Part shown: in pieces, positions 8,319-15,765 of the stretch | How positions within the stretch are numbered: position 1 is the stretch's first letter | Layout of the letters: each line of letters begins with the position of its first letter | NCBI RefSeq assembly: GCF_021117365.1 | Contig: NZ_CP088262.1 | Location: 1,860,001 to 1,924,000, forward strand | DNA: 64,000 nucleotides | From: Nocardioides sp. cx-173 | GTDB lineage: Bacteria; Actinomycetota; Actinomycetes; Propionibacteriales; Nocardioidaceae | Direction: 5' to 3' | Notes under the pieces: model-generated | Told to the model about the DNA's origin: nothing | The model's input: the letters and a program-made list of their open reading frames with translations, nothing else | Database searches by the model: none | Translations under genes and position numbers: made by a program

Positions 8319-11300
8319 GCACCGGGCGCGAGTGCAGCCACGACCGTGCGGACTCCGGTGGAGCGGTGGTGCGCCCCGCGGGCGACGCCTACGAGGCGCT
8401 CGCCGACCGGACCGCGGACACCGTCATGTCGGCGCAGCCGAGCTCGTCGTACGCCCCCGGCCGGACCGGGACGTACGCCGGGTCCGGCGGCGGCGCCGGC
8501 CGGCCGCTGACGCGCGAGGAGTCGTCGTTCTTCGGGCCGCGCTTCGGGTTCGACTTCTCCCAGGTGCGCATCCACGCCGACACCGCGGCCGCTGCTCACG
8601 CGGACGCGCTGGGGGCGCACGCCTACACCCGGGGGAGCTCGATCACGTTCTCGCGGCCGCCGGAGCTGGCCAGCACCGGTGGCCGGCGGCTGATGGCGCA
8701 CGAGCTGGCTCACGTCGTCCAACAGTCCACGACGCCGTCCCTGGCCGGGACGGTGCAGCGCCAGGCCAAGACCGCGCCGGGCATCAAGCGCGTGGTGATC
8801 TACCGCAAGACCAAGCAGATCAACGTCACGCTCGCCGACGACACGACCATGCGCCTGACGATGAATCCCAAGACCAACCTGGACGCCGGGACCTACACGG
8901 GCAAGCACGTCAAGGACTCCACCGACAATGACAAGGTCGTGACCGGCAAGGGCGACCCCGTCGCGAAGACCGATGGCTGGTTCTTCGACTACCCGTCGAC
9001 GCCGCCCTACAAGTGGCAGGAGCTCGCGACGTCGGACTACGAGCTGATCGTCTATGACAAGCGCCGTCCGGGAACCCGTGCGGAGGAGCTGCCCTCGCCC
9101 CAGAAGGGCGGCAAGGACGGCGAGGGCAGCGGGGCCACGGGCTCCTCCACCGACACCGGCTCGGGGGCCGGCGCCGGGGACAAGAAGGGGGCCGGCGACC
9201 AGGGCGGGGGCGACAAGGCCGGGGACAAGAAGGGGGCCGGCGACAAGGCCGGGGGCGACAAGGCCGGGGACAAGACCGGGGGCGAGGAGCGGCTACCGCC
9301 GGAGACCGACGCGGAGAAACAGGCGAAGGTCGACCGCCTGCTGAAGGACCTCAAGTCGCTGCCCGACGTCGGCGGCAAGCCGATGAGCAAGGAGCAGCTC
9401 GCCAAGCTCGCCGAGATGAGCGCCTCCGAGCTCGCCGACGTCCTGAAGTACCTCAAGGAGGCCGCCGCGACCTCCGAGGACCCGATCGACGCCTCGGACG
9501 AGCTCGACAAGTACCTCGCGATGAGCCCCTCGGACCGCGAGCTGCTCCGGATCAACCAACACCTGCTGACCGACGCCAAGTCGGGCCCGCTGCCCGACCA
9601 GGTCAAGATCGCGCTCGACACCTCCGCCAGCAGCACCCAGAAGCTGGGCGACGCCACCGGCGAGGTCAACCAGCAGCTGGCGAACCTGAAGAAGATCCAC
9701 GCCAAGGTCACCCACGACACGCTGCTCGACGAGCAGAACGCCGACCTGGACCCGATCGAGCTGGAGAAGCTCCCGGTCTTCCGCGAGATGATGATGCTCG
9801 AGGGGCTCCTCGCGGGCGCCAGCACCAAGTCGGCGAAGATCGAGGAGTCCGCGAAGGACCTGACCAAGAGCATCGCCGGGATCCGGGACTACGTCCTGGA
9901 GGAGATCCTCTGGCTGGCCGCCGAGCTCGGTGCCAGCTACATCATCGGCGCGCTGACCGGGCCGATCGGCACCGGCCTCGCCGCCGCCCGCGGGGTGATG
10001 CTCATCCAGCGGCTCAACAAGCTGCGCAAGTTCCTCCAGAAGGTCGAGCAGGTCTACTCGACCTACCAGCGGATCACGAGCATCGTCGCCAAGGTCAGCG
10101 CGGCCTACGCGACCTACAAGTCCTTCGAGACGAACTTCGCCGAGGGTCTCGCTCAGCTGGGCACGCTGCGCGAGCAGGTCGAGGACCCCAACCTCGACGA
10201 GCAGGCGGTCGAGCTGGCCCAGCAGAAGCTCGAAGAGCTGGAGAACCAGCTCGTGGACAAGATGCTGCTGCAGCTGGAGAGCAACACCGGCGTCGGGACG
10301 CTGCTGGAGTACTTCGACATCCCCGAGGACGCCGTCCACGACGAGGAGCAGCTCCGGCAGATCCTGTTCAACATCCCCCAGGGGCTGCAGGAGCTCGACG
10401 CGCTGATGGCCAGGTACCGCGCCAGCGGCCGCGACCTGGAGTCGGTGAAGCTGCTCACCTACAAGGCGGTCCTCGTCGGCGTCCTGCTCTACCCCTTCGT
10501 CGGCTTCCTCGCCCGCGAGACCGGCTCCAAGATCCACGAGCTGACGGCCGAGAAGGACCTCAGCGACCGGCTGCTCAGCATCATCGACCGGGCGAGCTCG
10601 GGCAAGAAGGGCTACAAGGCGCCCGGAGCTGCCAAGACCCGCACCCAGCTCTCCGCGGCCAAGCGCAAGCCCAAGGCGAAGACCCCGGACCCGAAGAAGA
10701 AGGACCCGGGCAAGCCCGCCACGCCGCACGATGCCAAGAAGAAGAAGGGCGACGCCGACCCCGCGAAGGACCCGGCCAAGCCGCAGGAGCCGGGCAAGAA
10801 GCCGCCCTCCCACGAGGACACCGGCAAACCCAAGTCGCCGGCCAAGCCGGGGGACACCCAGGACCCGACGAAGAAGCCGGACACCGACGACTCACCGCAG
10901 GCCAAGAAGAAGCTCGGGGAGCCGGACCCGGACCCGGCCAAGAAGAAGCCAGGGGAGCCGGACTTGGACCCGGCCAAGAAGAAGCCAGGGGAGCCGGACG
11001 CGGCCAACAAGGACCCGAAGGACCCCAAGGACCCGAAGGACCCCAAGCAGACGCCGGGCGGGCCGGACGAGTCCGAGTGGCTGCAGGTCGTGGCGAAGGT
11101 GAAGGCACTGCCCGGGCGCAACCTCCCCGAGGGGGCGACCAAGAGCTCGCTGCGCACGCAGGGCAACAAGATCAAGAAGAAGCACACCAAGGTGTGCCGA
11201 AGCGTGCGCGTCGAGCGGGTCGCCGGCAAGGGGGAGTGGCGGCTGGTCATCACCCGCAAGGGCGCACCCGGCCAGACCGACGCGACGGTGATGATGGGCT

Positions 11301-12106
11301 ACCGCGAGCGCTGGGAGGAGGGTCGCGAGGCCGTCACCGCCGCGGTCGCGAAGCTGGACGCGGCGAGCAGGACCAAGACGAACATCACCGCCACGATCGC
11401 GCCGTTCCAGACCGCCTACACCTACGCCGCCCTCGACGTGGTCGACCACACCACCGCCGACCGGTCGGGGTTCACCGTCGTCGGCCGGATGGGCAACGCG
11501 GCCCGGCGCGACATCGTGGACGTCGACGACCTGACCGGGCTGCACACCGGCGAGAAGAGCGACCCGATCCCGATCTACTGGTACAAGCACGAGTCCTGGT
11601 ACCCGGGCTACGCCAAGCCGCTGAAGCTCACCATCGACGGCAACCCGGTGGACTTCAAGATGACCGACCCGCCGCAGGACGTGACGCTGAAGTCCGGCGA
11701 GAAGATCCCCATCGGCGTCGACAGCTCGAACATCGTCAAGAAGGACTCCGTGCTCCTGCGCAAGAGCACTGAGCGCGAGGCCAAGCCCGTCGACAACCTC
11801 CGGGCCGCGCTGAAGCGGGCCGGCTACAGCCAGTGGGAGGACAAGGACATCGACCACCTCACCGACCTGGCGTTCCAGGGGAGCAACAAGTACTCCAACC
11901 TGTGGCCGCTCAACCGGGAGAAGAACCGGCACGCGTTCAACGGCACGTGGTACCGCAACTACGGCATTCAGTACCTCGACAAGAAGAACCCGCTGACGCT
12001 CAAGACCGGGACGCTCTACACGCTCGTGGGCAAGTACTTCAAGATCGAGGGGATCGAGCCGCGGGTGCGCGGCTACGGCGGTCGCACCAAGGGAGCGAAG
12101 CCGTGA
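8315..12106 (+). CDS. giant DUF4157 (eCIS core) protein with HNH-like C-terminus, putative effector
   Basis: A 1,263-residue multidomain protein. Residues about 65-140 are a DUF4157/eCIS-core domain (SSFFGPRFGFDFSQVRIHAD, then HELAH at 129-133, a metalloprotease-like HExxH). Residues ~288-330 are Gly/Asp/Lys repeats. Residues ~335-780 are mainly helical with hydrophobic stretches at ~531-563 and ~712-733. Residues ~782-918 are a Lys/Pro/Asp-rich linker with repeats. The C-terminus has DIDHLTD (D1180, H1181), FQGSNKYSN (N1195), LWPLN (N1200) and EKN (N1204), resembling an HNH nuclease DH...N...N pattern. DUF4157 commonly marks eCIS cargo in this field; nuclease activity is inference. Position between the ATPase and tube initiator supports a particle-linked role. 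Confidence 0.85.
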   Translation: MSTGRECSHDRADSGGAVVRPAGDAYEALADRTADTVMSAQPSSSYAPGRTGTYAGSGGGAGRPLTREESSFFGPRFGFDFSQVRIHADTAAAAHADALGAHAYTRGSSITFSRPPELASTGGRRLMAHELAHVVQQSTTPSLAGTVQRQAKTAPGIKRVVIYRKTKQINVTLADDTTMRLTMNPKTNLDAGTYTGKHVKDSTDNDKVVTGKGDPVAKTDGWFFDYPSTPPYKWQELATSDYELIVYDKRRPGTRAEELPSPQKGGKDGEGSGATGSSTDTGSGAGAGDKKGAGDQGGGDKAGDKKGAGDKAGGDKAGDKTGGEERLPPETDAEKQAKVDRLLKDLKSLPDVGGKPMSKEQLAKLAEMSASELADVLKYLKEAAATSEDPIDASDELDKYLAMSPSDRELLRINQHLLTDAKSGPLPDQVKIALDTSASSTQKLGDATGEVNQQLANLKKIHAKVTHDTLLDEQNADLDPIELEKLPVFREMMMLEGLLAGASTKSAKIEESAKDLTKSIAGIRDYVLEEILWLAAELGASYIIGALTGPIGTGLAAARGVMLIQRLNKLRKFLQKVEQVYSTYQRITSIVAKVSAAYATYKSFETNFAEGLAQLGTLREQVEDPNLDEQAVELAQQKLEELENQLVDKMLLQLESNTGVGTLLEYFDIPEDAVHDEEQLRQILFNIPQGLQELDALMARYRASGRDLESVKLLTYKAVLVGVLLYPFVGFLARETGSKIHELTAEKDLSDRLLSIIDRASSGKKGYKAPGAAKTRTQLSAAKRKPKAKTPDPKKKDPGKPATPHDAKKKKGDADPAKDPAKPQEPGKKPPSHEDTGKPKSPAKPGDTQDPTKKPDTDDSPQAKKKLGEPDPDPAKKKPGEPDLDPAKKKPGEPDAANKDPKDPKDPKDPKQTPGGPDESEWLQVVAKVKALPGRNLPEGATKSSLRTQGNKIKKKHTKVCRSVRVERVAGKGEWRLVITRKGAPGQTDATVMMGYRERWEEGREAVTAAVAKLDAASRTKTNITATIAPFQTAYTYAALDVVDHTTADRSGFTVVGRMGNAARRDIVDVDDLTGLHTGEKSDPIPIYWYKHESWYPGYAKPLKLTIDGNPVDFKMTDPPQDVTLKSGEKIPIGVDSSNIVKKDSVLLRKSTEREAKPVDNLRAALKRAGYSQWEDKDIDHLTDLAFQGSNKYSNLWPLNREKNRHAFNGTWYRNYGIQYLDKKNPLTLKTGTLYTLVGKYFKIEGIEPRVRGYGGRTKGAKP
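9160..9300 (+). repeat. Gly/Asp/Lys-rich imperfect repeats inside the DUF4157 gene
   Basis: Tandem degenerate units encode GDKAG, KKGAG and GGDKAG blocks and form a flexible, highly charged linker after the DUF4157 domain. The DNA itself is repetitive and prone to slippage. Confidence 0.8.
10660..11070 (+). repeat. Lys/Pro-rich linker with internal repeats in the DUF4157 gene
   Basis: The linker encodes AKKKPGEPD-type units twice (near 10935-11000) and KDP units several times (11011-11049). It separates the helical body from the C-terminal nuclease-like part, as hinge regions do in polymorphic toxins. Confidence 0.8.
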
Positions 12107-12390
12107 CCGCGCGAGGCAGCCGCCCCACGGCGCGACTCCTCCACGTCGAGCTCACGGTCGACGACCTGGTGGTGCCCGCCGGCGTCGGCGACGAGGCGGC
12201 TCTGCGGGAGGCCGTGGAGACCGCGTTGCGCGAGGCCCTCGAGGGCCGGCTGTCCGACGGTGCCGCGGGCATGGCCGAGACGCAGATGCACCCCGACGTG
12301 CGGGTCCGGCTCGACGAGCCCCTCGGCACCGAGGCGGCGGGGCTGGGTCGGCAGGTGGCCGCCGAGGTGACGAGAGTGGTGCTTCCATGA
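12103..12390 (+). CDS. small eCIS-linked protein of unknown function
   Basis: A 95-residue protein starting at the GTG that overlaps the stop of the DUF4157 gene (GTGA), with GGGAG nine bases upstream. The N-terminus is a beta strand (RLLHVELTVDDLVVP), followed by a helix (DEAALREAVETALREALEGRL) and a C-terminal helix (LGRQVAAEVTRVVL). There are no cysteines or signal peptide. Because it is coupled to both the cargo candidate and the tube initiator, a chaperone or adaptor for cargo loading is a reasonable but untested idea. Confidence 0.7.
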   Translation: MTARGSRPTARLLHVELTVDDLVVPAGVGDEAALREAVETALREALEGRLSDGAAGMAETQMHPDVRVRLDEPLGTEAAGLGRQVAAEVTRVVLP

Positions 12391-13031
12391 TCGGCCCGCG
12401 CCTGGTCAAGGGCGGCCTGGTGCAGGTCGACGCCGGGAGCGGTGCCGTACGCCGGGTGGTGAGCCTGCAGTACAACCCCGACAGCCTGGTTCGCAACCTC
12501 AAGCTCCAGCAGCCTGCGGAGGGCGCCGACGTCACCGAGGCGCTGCGGGTGACCGGACCTCCGGTTGAGACGCTCAAGATCGAGGCGGAGGTCGACGCCA
12601 CCGATGCGATGGAGAAGCCCGACCGACACGCCGCGACCGTCAGGCTCGGCGTGCATCCGCAGCTGGCCGCGCTGGAGAGCCTGGTCCACCCGAGCGTCGC
12701 GGACCTGGTCCGCCGTGACGCGCGCGCCTCGTCGGGGGCGATCGAGATCCTCCCGGCGCAGGGGCCGCTGACCCTGTTCGTGTGGAGCGCGAAGCGGATC
12801 CTGCCGGTCCAGGTCACCGAGTTCGCGGTCACGGAGGAGGCCTTCGACGCGCTGCTGAACCCGATCCGCGCGAAGGTCTCCCTCGGGATGCGGGTGCTGA
12901 CCGCGGGCGACCTCGGCTACGACCGCCGCGGGGGCGGCATCTACCTGTCCTATCTGCGGGCCAAGGAGTCCCTCTCCAGGACGGTGTCCACGGCGCCGCT
13001 CAGCACGCTCGGCATCGGAGGTGTCCCGTGA
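12387..13031 (+). CDS. CIS tube-initiator protein (Afp7 N-terminal-like)
   Basis: A 214-residue protein matching the contractile injection system tube (CIS_tube) family: VVSLQYNPDSLVRNLKLQ near the N-terminus, PPVETLKIEAEVDATDAM, GPLTLFVWSAKRILPVQVTEFAVTEEAFD and a terminal LNPIRAKVSLGMRVL strand. In Afp7/Pvc7 this domain sits between hub and tube and is fused to a LysM domain; here the LysM-like part is the next gene. The ATG overlaps the previous stop by ATGA, and the stop overlaps the next GTG. Confidence 0.9.
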   Translation: MIGPRLVKGGLVQVDAGSGAVRRVVSLQYNPDSLVRNLKLQQPAEGADVTEALRVTGPPVETLKIEAEVDATDAMEKPDRHAATVRLGVHPQLAALESLVHPSVADLVRRDARASSGAIEILPAQGPLTLFVWSAKRILPVQVTEFAVTEEAFDALLNPIRAKVSLGMRVLTAGDLGYDRRGGGIYLSYLRAKESLSRTVSTAPLSTLGIGGVP

Positions 13032-13402
13032 GCGACGACCTGGCCCGTCGGCAGCTTGCCGGCCTGCTGTCCCAGAGCGCGGCGAGCGTCTCGCCCTTCC
13101 CTCCGCACAGCCGCTACCACGCGACACCGGTGGCCACGCTGCTCGACGCCCAGGGCAACCCGCTGCGCTACCTGCGACGACGGCTCCTGCCCGACCCGGC
13201 CGCGCTCGTCCACGTCGGCGAGCACGTCGTGGCCCCGGAGGACCGCCTGGACCTCATCGCCGCCGTGGCGCTGCAGGATCCCGAGCTGTTCTGGCGGATC
13301 TGCGACGCCAACCCCTCGCTGCACCCCGACGAGCTCACCGCGCGGGTCGGCCGGCGACTGCGGATCACCCTGTCCGAGGGCATCCCGGGAGGAGCGCCAT
13401 GA
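13028..13402 (+). CDS. LysM-like baseplate protein (detached Afp7 C-terminal part)
   Basis: A 124-residue protein. The first half has RYHATPVATLLDAQGNPLRYLRRRLLP and the second half has HVGEHVVAPEDRLDLIAAVALQDPELFWRIC and VGRRLRITL, which follow the LysM/gpX pattern (Gly-Asp-like turn, helix, Asn-Pro, final strand). Family members in phage tails bind hub or tube-initiator proteins rather than cell wall. The GTG start overlaps the previous stop by four bases, matching a gene split from the tube initiator. Confidence 0.8.
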   Translation: MSDDLARRQLAGLLSQSAASVSPFPPHSRYHATPVATLLDAQGNPLRYLRRRLLPDPAALVHVGEHVVAPEDRLDLIAAVALQDPELFWRICDANPSLHPDELTARVGRRLRITLSEGIPGGAP

Positions 13403-14526
13403 TCGAGTCCGCGGACCTCACCCTCCTCATCGGCCCCGGTGTGCCGGTGCCCGCGCCGCGCAGCGTCATGGAGGCGGTCAGCTCGGTGCGGGTCACGACC
13501 GGCCCGCAGCAGTCGGGCTTCCAGGTCGTGTTCGAGGCCGGCCGGGCCTCCGACCTGCTGCGGACGCTGCTGCCGGTGGGGTACTTCGACCCGATCGTGT
13601 CCCGGGTGATCGTCATGGTCACGATCCGCGGCCTGCCGCACGTGCTCATCGACGGCGTGGTGACCCACCACGAGCTCACCCCGTCCAACACGCCCGGCGC
13701 GTCCACGCTGACGATCACCGGCGAGGACCTCAGCGTGCTGATGGACCTGGTGGAGATGCCGTTCATGCGCTACCCGGCGATGCCGGAGGTCACCCAGCTC
13801 TACGCGATCCTGGCCAAGTACGCCGTCTTCGGGATCGCCCCGATCGTCGTGCCGCCGATCGTCAGCGCGGTGCGCAACCCGCTGGAGGGGATCGACACCC
13901 ACACCGGCACCGACCTGGACTACATCCAGCAGCACGCTGCGCGCTGCGGCTACGTCTTCCATCTCGACCCCGGGCCGCTGCCCGGCTCGAGCATCGCCTA
14001 CTTCGGGCCGGACGTCCGGGTCCCGGTGCCGCAGCCGGCGCTCAGTGTCAACCTCGACGAGGCCACCAACGTCGACGCGCTGTCGTTCAGCCTCGACGGC
14101 AAGGCGAAGAAGATCACCGTCTACACGATCTTCGACCCGGTGACCCACAAGGTCCCGATCCCGATCCCGGTGCCGAACCTCAACCCGTTCAAGCCGCCGC
14201 TGGGGCTGCGGCCGACACCGCCGGCGCGGGTCGAGTTCGCCGAGGACGGTGGACCGCTGGAGCCGGCGGAGGCGGCCAAGCGGATCATCGGCGACCTGAT
14301 GAAGGCCTCCGACGCCATCACGGGGGAGGGCAGCCTCGACGTGCTGGCCTACGGGCGCCCGCTCCGGGCTCGTCAGCTCGTCGGGGTGCGCGGCGCCGGG
14401 ACGGCCTACGACGGCCTCTACTACGTCAACCGGGTCACCCACGACCTCAAGCCGCACTCCTACAAGCAGTCGTTCTCGCTCTCGCGTGACGGCCTGATCT
14501 CGCCGACCCCCGTGGTCCCCGTCTAG
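13399..14526 (+). CDS. baseplate hub protein (gp27/gpD-like)
   Basis: A 375-residue protein corresponding to the N-terminal half of VgrG/Afp8, the hub trimer that carries the spike. Visible family features are an early strand-rich barrel (SSVRVTTGPQQSGFQVVFEAG), IVMVTIRGLPHVLIDGVVTHHELTP, and TITGEDLSVLMDLVE, followed by YAILAKYAVFGIAPIV and the second barrel ending in GLYYVNRVTHDLKPHSYKQSFSLSRDG. It overlaps the LysM-like gene by ATGA and is followed after 12 bp by the spike gene, so VgrG function is split over two proteins. Confidence 0.9.
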   Translation: MIESADLTLLIGPGVPVPAPRSVMEAVSSVRVTTGPQQSGFQVVFEAGRASDLLRTLLPVGYFDPIVSRVIVMVTIRGLPHVLIDGVVTHHELTPSNTPGASTLTITGEDLSVLMDLVEMPFMRYPAMPEVTQLYAILAKYAVFGIAPIVVPPIVSAVRNPLEGIDTHTGTDLDYIQQHAARCGYVFHLDPGPLPGSSIAYFGPDVRVPVPQPALSVNLDEATNVDALSFSLDGKAKKITVYTIFDPVTHKVPIPIPVPNLNPFKPPLGLRPTPPARVEFAEDGGPLEPAEAAKRIIGDLMKASDAITGEGSLDVLAYGRPLRARQLVGVRGAGTAYDGLYYVNRVTHDLKPHSYKQSFSLSRDGLISPTPVVPV

Positions 14527-14538
14527 AGAGGCTCCCCG

Positions 14539-15072
14539 ATGACCATGACCGCGACCGCGACCCGGCACTTCGGCAAGTACCGAGGCACCGTGATCAACAA
14601 CATCGACCCGATGATGCGCGGGCGGCTGCTGGTCGAGGCGCCCGATGCCCTCGGCCTGACCCCGTCGAGCTGGGCCGAGGCGTGCGTGCCGCTCGCCGGC
14701 CCGACCGGCCCCCCGATGGGCACCTGGTTCGTGCCACCGATCGGCGCGGGGGTGTGGGTGGAGTTCGAGCGCGGCGACCCCTCGCGGCCGATCTGGTCGG
14801 GGTGCCGGTGGGGGACGCCCGCCGACCCGCCGACCCTCGCCCTCAACGGGCTGCCGGCCTCGCCGAGCATCGTGTTGCAGACCGCCGGACAGAACGCGAT
14901 CGCGATCTCGGACCTGCCCGGCCCGACCGGCGGGATCATGCTCAAGAGCACCACCGGCGCGACCCTGATCGTCAACGACACCGGGATCTTCATCCAGAAC
15001 GGCAAGGGTGCCTCGATCGTGATGACCGGCCCGACCGTGACCGTCAACGCCGGCGCCCTGACGGTGATCTGA
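14539..15072 (+). CDS. gp5/gpV-like OB-fold and beta-helix spike protein
   Basis: A 177-residue spike. Residues about 8-95 form an OB-fold (GKYRGTVINNIDPMMRGRLLVEAPD, ACVPLAGPTGPPMGTWFVPPIGAGVWVEFERGDPSRPIWSGC), the VgrG/gp5 N-terminal domain. Residues about 110-177 are short repeated strands (GGIMLKSTTGATLIVNDTGI) that build the triangular beta-helix needle. An AGAGAGG ribosome site precedes the ATG. The PAAR tip gene follows after one base. Confidence 0.93.
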   Translation: MTMTATATRHFGKYRGTVINNIDPMMRGRLLVEAPDALGLTPSSWAEACVPLAGPTGPPMGTWFVPPIGAGVWVEFERGDPSRPIWSGCRWGTPADPPTLALNGLPASPSIVLQTAGQNAIAISDLPGPTGGIMLKSTTGATLIVNDTGIFIQNGKGASIVMTGPTVTVNAGALTVI

Positions 15073-15073
15073 G

Positions 15074-15394
15074 ATGCCCGGGCCCATCCTGCACGCCGGA
15101 GCCGTGGTCACCTGCGCCCACGGCGGCATGGCGACCCCCTCGGCGCCGATGCCGCGGGTGCTGGTGAGCGCGATGCCGGTCGCGACCCTGCCGGCGCCCT
15201 ACCTCGTCGCCGGCTGCGCCTTCGTGCCGCCCGCGGGCAACGGTCCCTGCGTCAGCGCCCAGTGGACGATCGGGTCGGTCCGCGTCCTGGTCTCCGGACA
15301 GCCCGTGGTCCTCGCGACCGGGCTGGCCACCTGTGTCCCGACCGCCACGCCACTCCTGCCCGTCTCGGGCCAGACCCGCGTCCTCGCGACCTAG
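15074..15394 (+). CDS. PAAR-like spike tip protein
   Basis: A 106-residue PAAR-repeat protein that sharpens the spike. It shows HAGAVVTCAHGGMATP at the N-terminus, then RVLVSAMPVAT, VAGCAF, PCVSAQWTIGSVRVLVSGQPVVL and TCVPT, the alternating strand/turn pattern of the eCIS PAAR family. Four Cys (14, 48, 59 and one near 87) and His residues could hold the metal ion at the tip. There is no C-terminal toxin extension, so cargo must travel another way. Confidence 0.93.
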   Translation: MPGPILHAGAVVTCAHGGMATPSAPMPRVLVSAMPVATLPAPYLVAGCAFVPPAGNGPCVSAQWTIGSVRVLVSGQPVVLATGLATCVPTATPLLPVSGQTRVLAT

Positions 15395-15402
15395 GAACGG
15401 CC

Positions 15403-15765
15403 ATGCACCTCGAGCACCCCTTCCACTTCGACGGCCGCGGCCGCACGGCCGACGCCACCCACTCGGGGTGGCTGCGCGGGCTGGTGGAGCAGGTGCTCAT
15501 GACCCAGCCCGGTGAGCGGGTCAACCGGCCGACGTTCGGGTCGGGGCTGCGACAGCTGCCCTTCGAGGGACTCGGCGACGAGCTCGGGTCGGCGACGGAG
15601 TTCCTCGTCCAGGCCGCGCTCCAGCAGTGGCTGGGGGACCTGATCGCCGTCGACCGGGTCGACGTCCACGCCAGCGACTCGACGCTGCGGGTCACGGTCG
15701 CGTTCACCGAGGTGCGCACCGGCGAAGGCCACGTCGAGACCTACGAGCGGGAAGGGGTGGGCTGA
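15403..15765 (+). CDS. gp25-like baseplate wedge protein
   Basis: A 120-residue protein of the gp25/GPW family that starts sheath assembly on the baseplate. Features are PFHFDGRGRTADATHSGWLRGLVEQVLMTQPGERVNRPTFGSGLRQLPFE, including the EPR-like ERVNRP segment, then LQQWLGDLIAVDRVDVHA and a final strand. The upstream in-frame extension overlaps the PAAR gene and is rejected; the ATG at 15403 has a GGAACGG ribosome site. The stop overlaps the next start by one base. Confidence 0.94.
   Translation: MHLEHPFHFDGRGRTADATHSGWLRGLVEQVLMTQPGERVNRPTFGSGLRQLPFEGLGDELGSATEFLVQAALQQWLGDLIAVDRVDVHASDSTLRVTVAFTEVRTGEGHVETYEREGVG

Noticed and set aside
9293..10813. 506-codon minus-strand frame inside the DUF4157 gene
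   Set aside because: Leu/Gly/Arg/Val-rich translation with no motifs, mirrored from the helical coding region on the plus strand.
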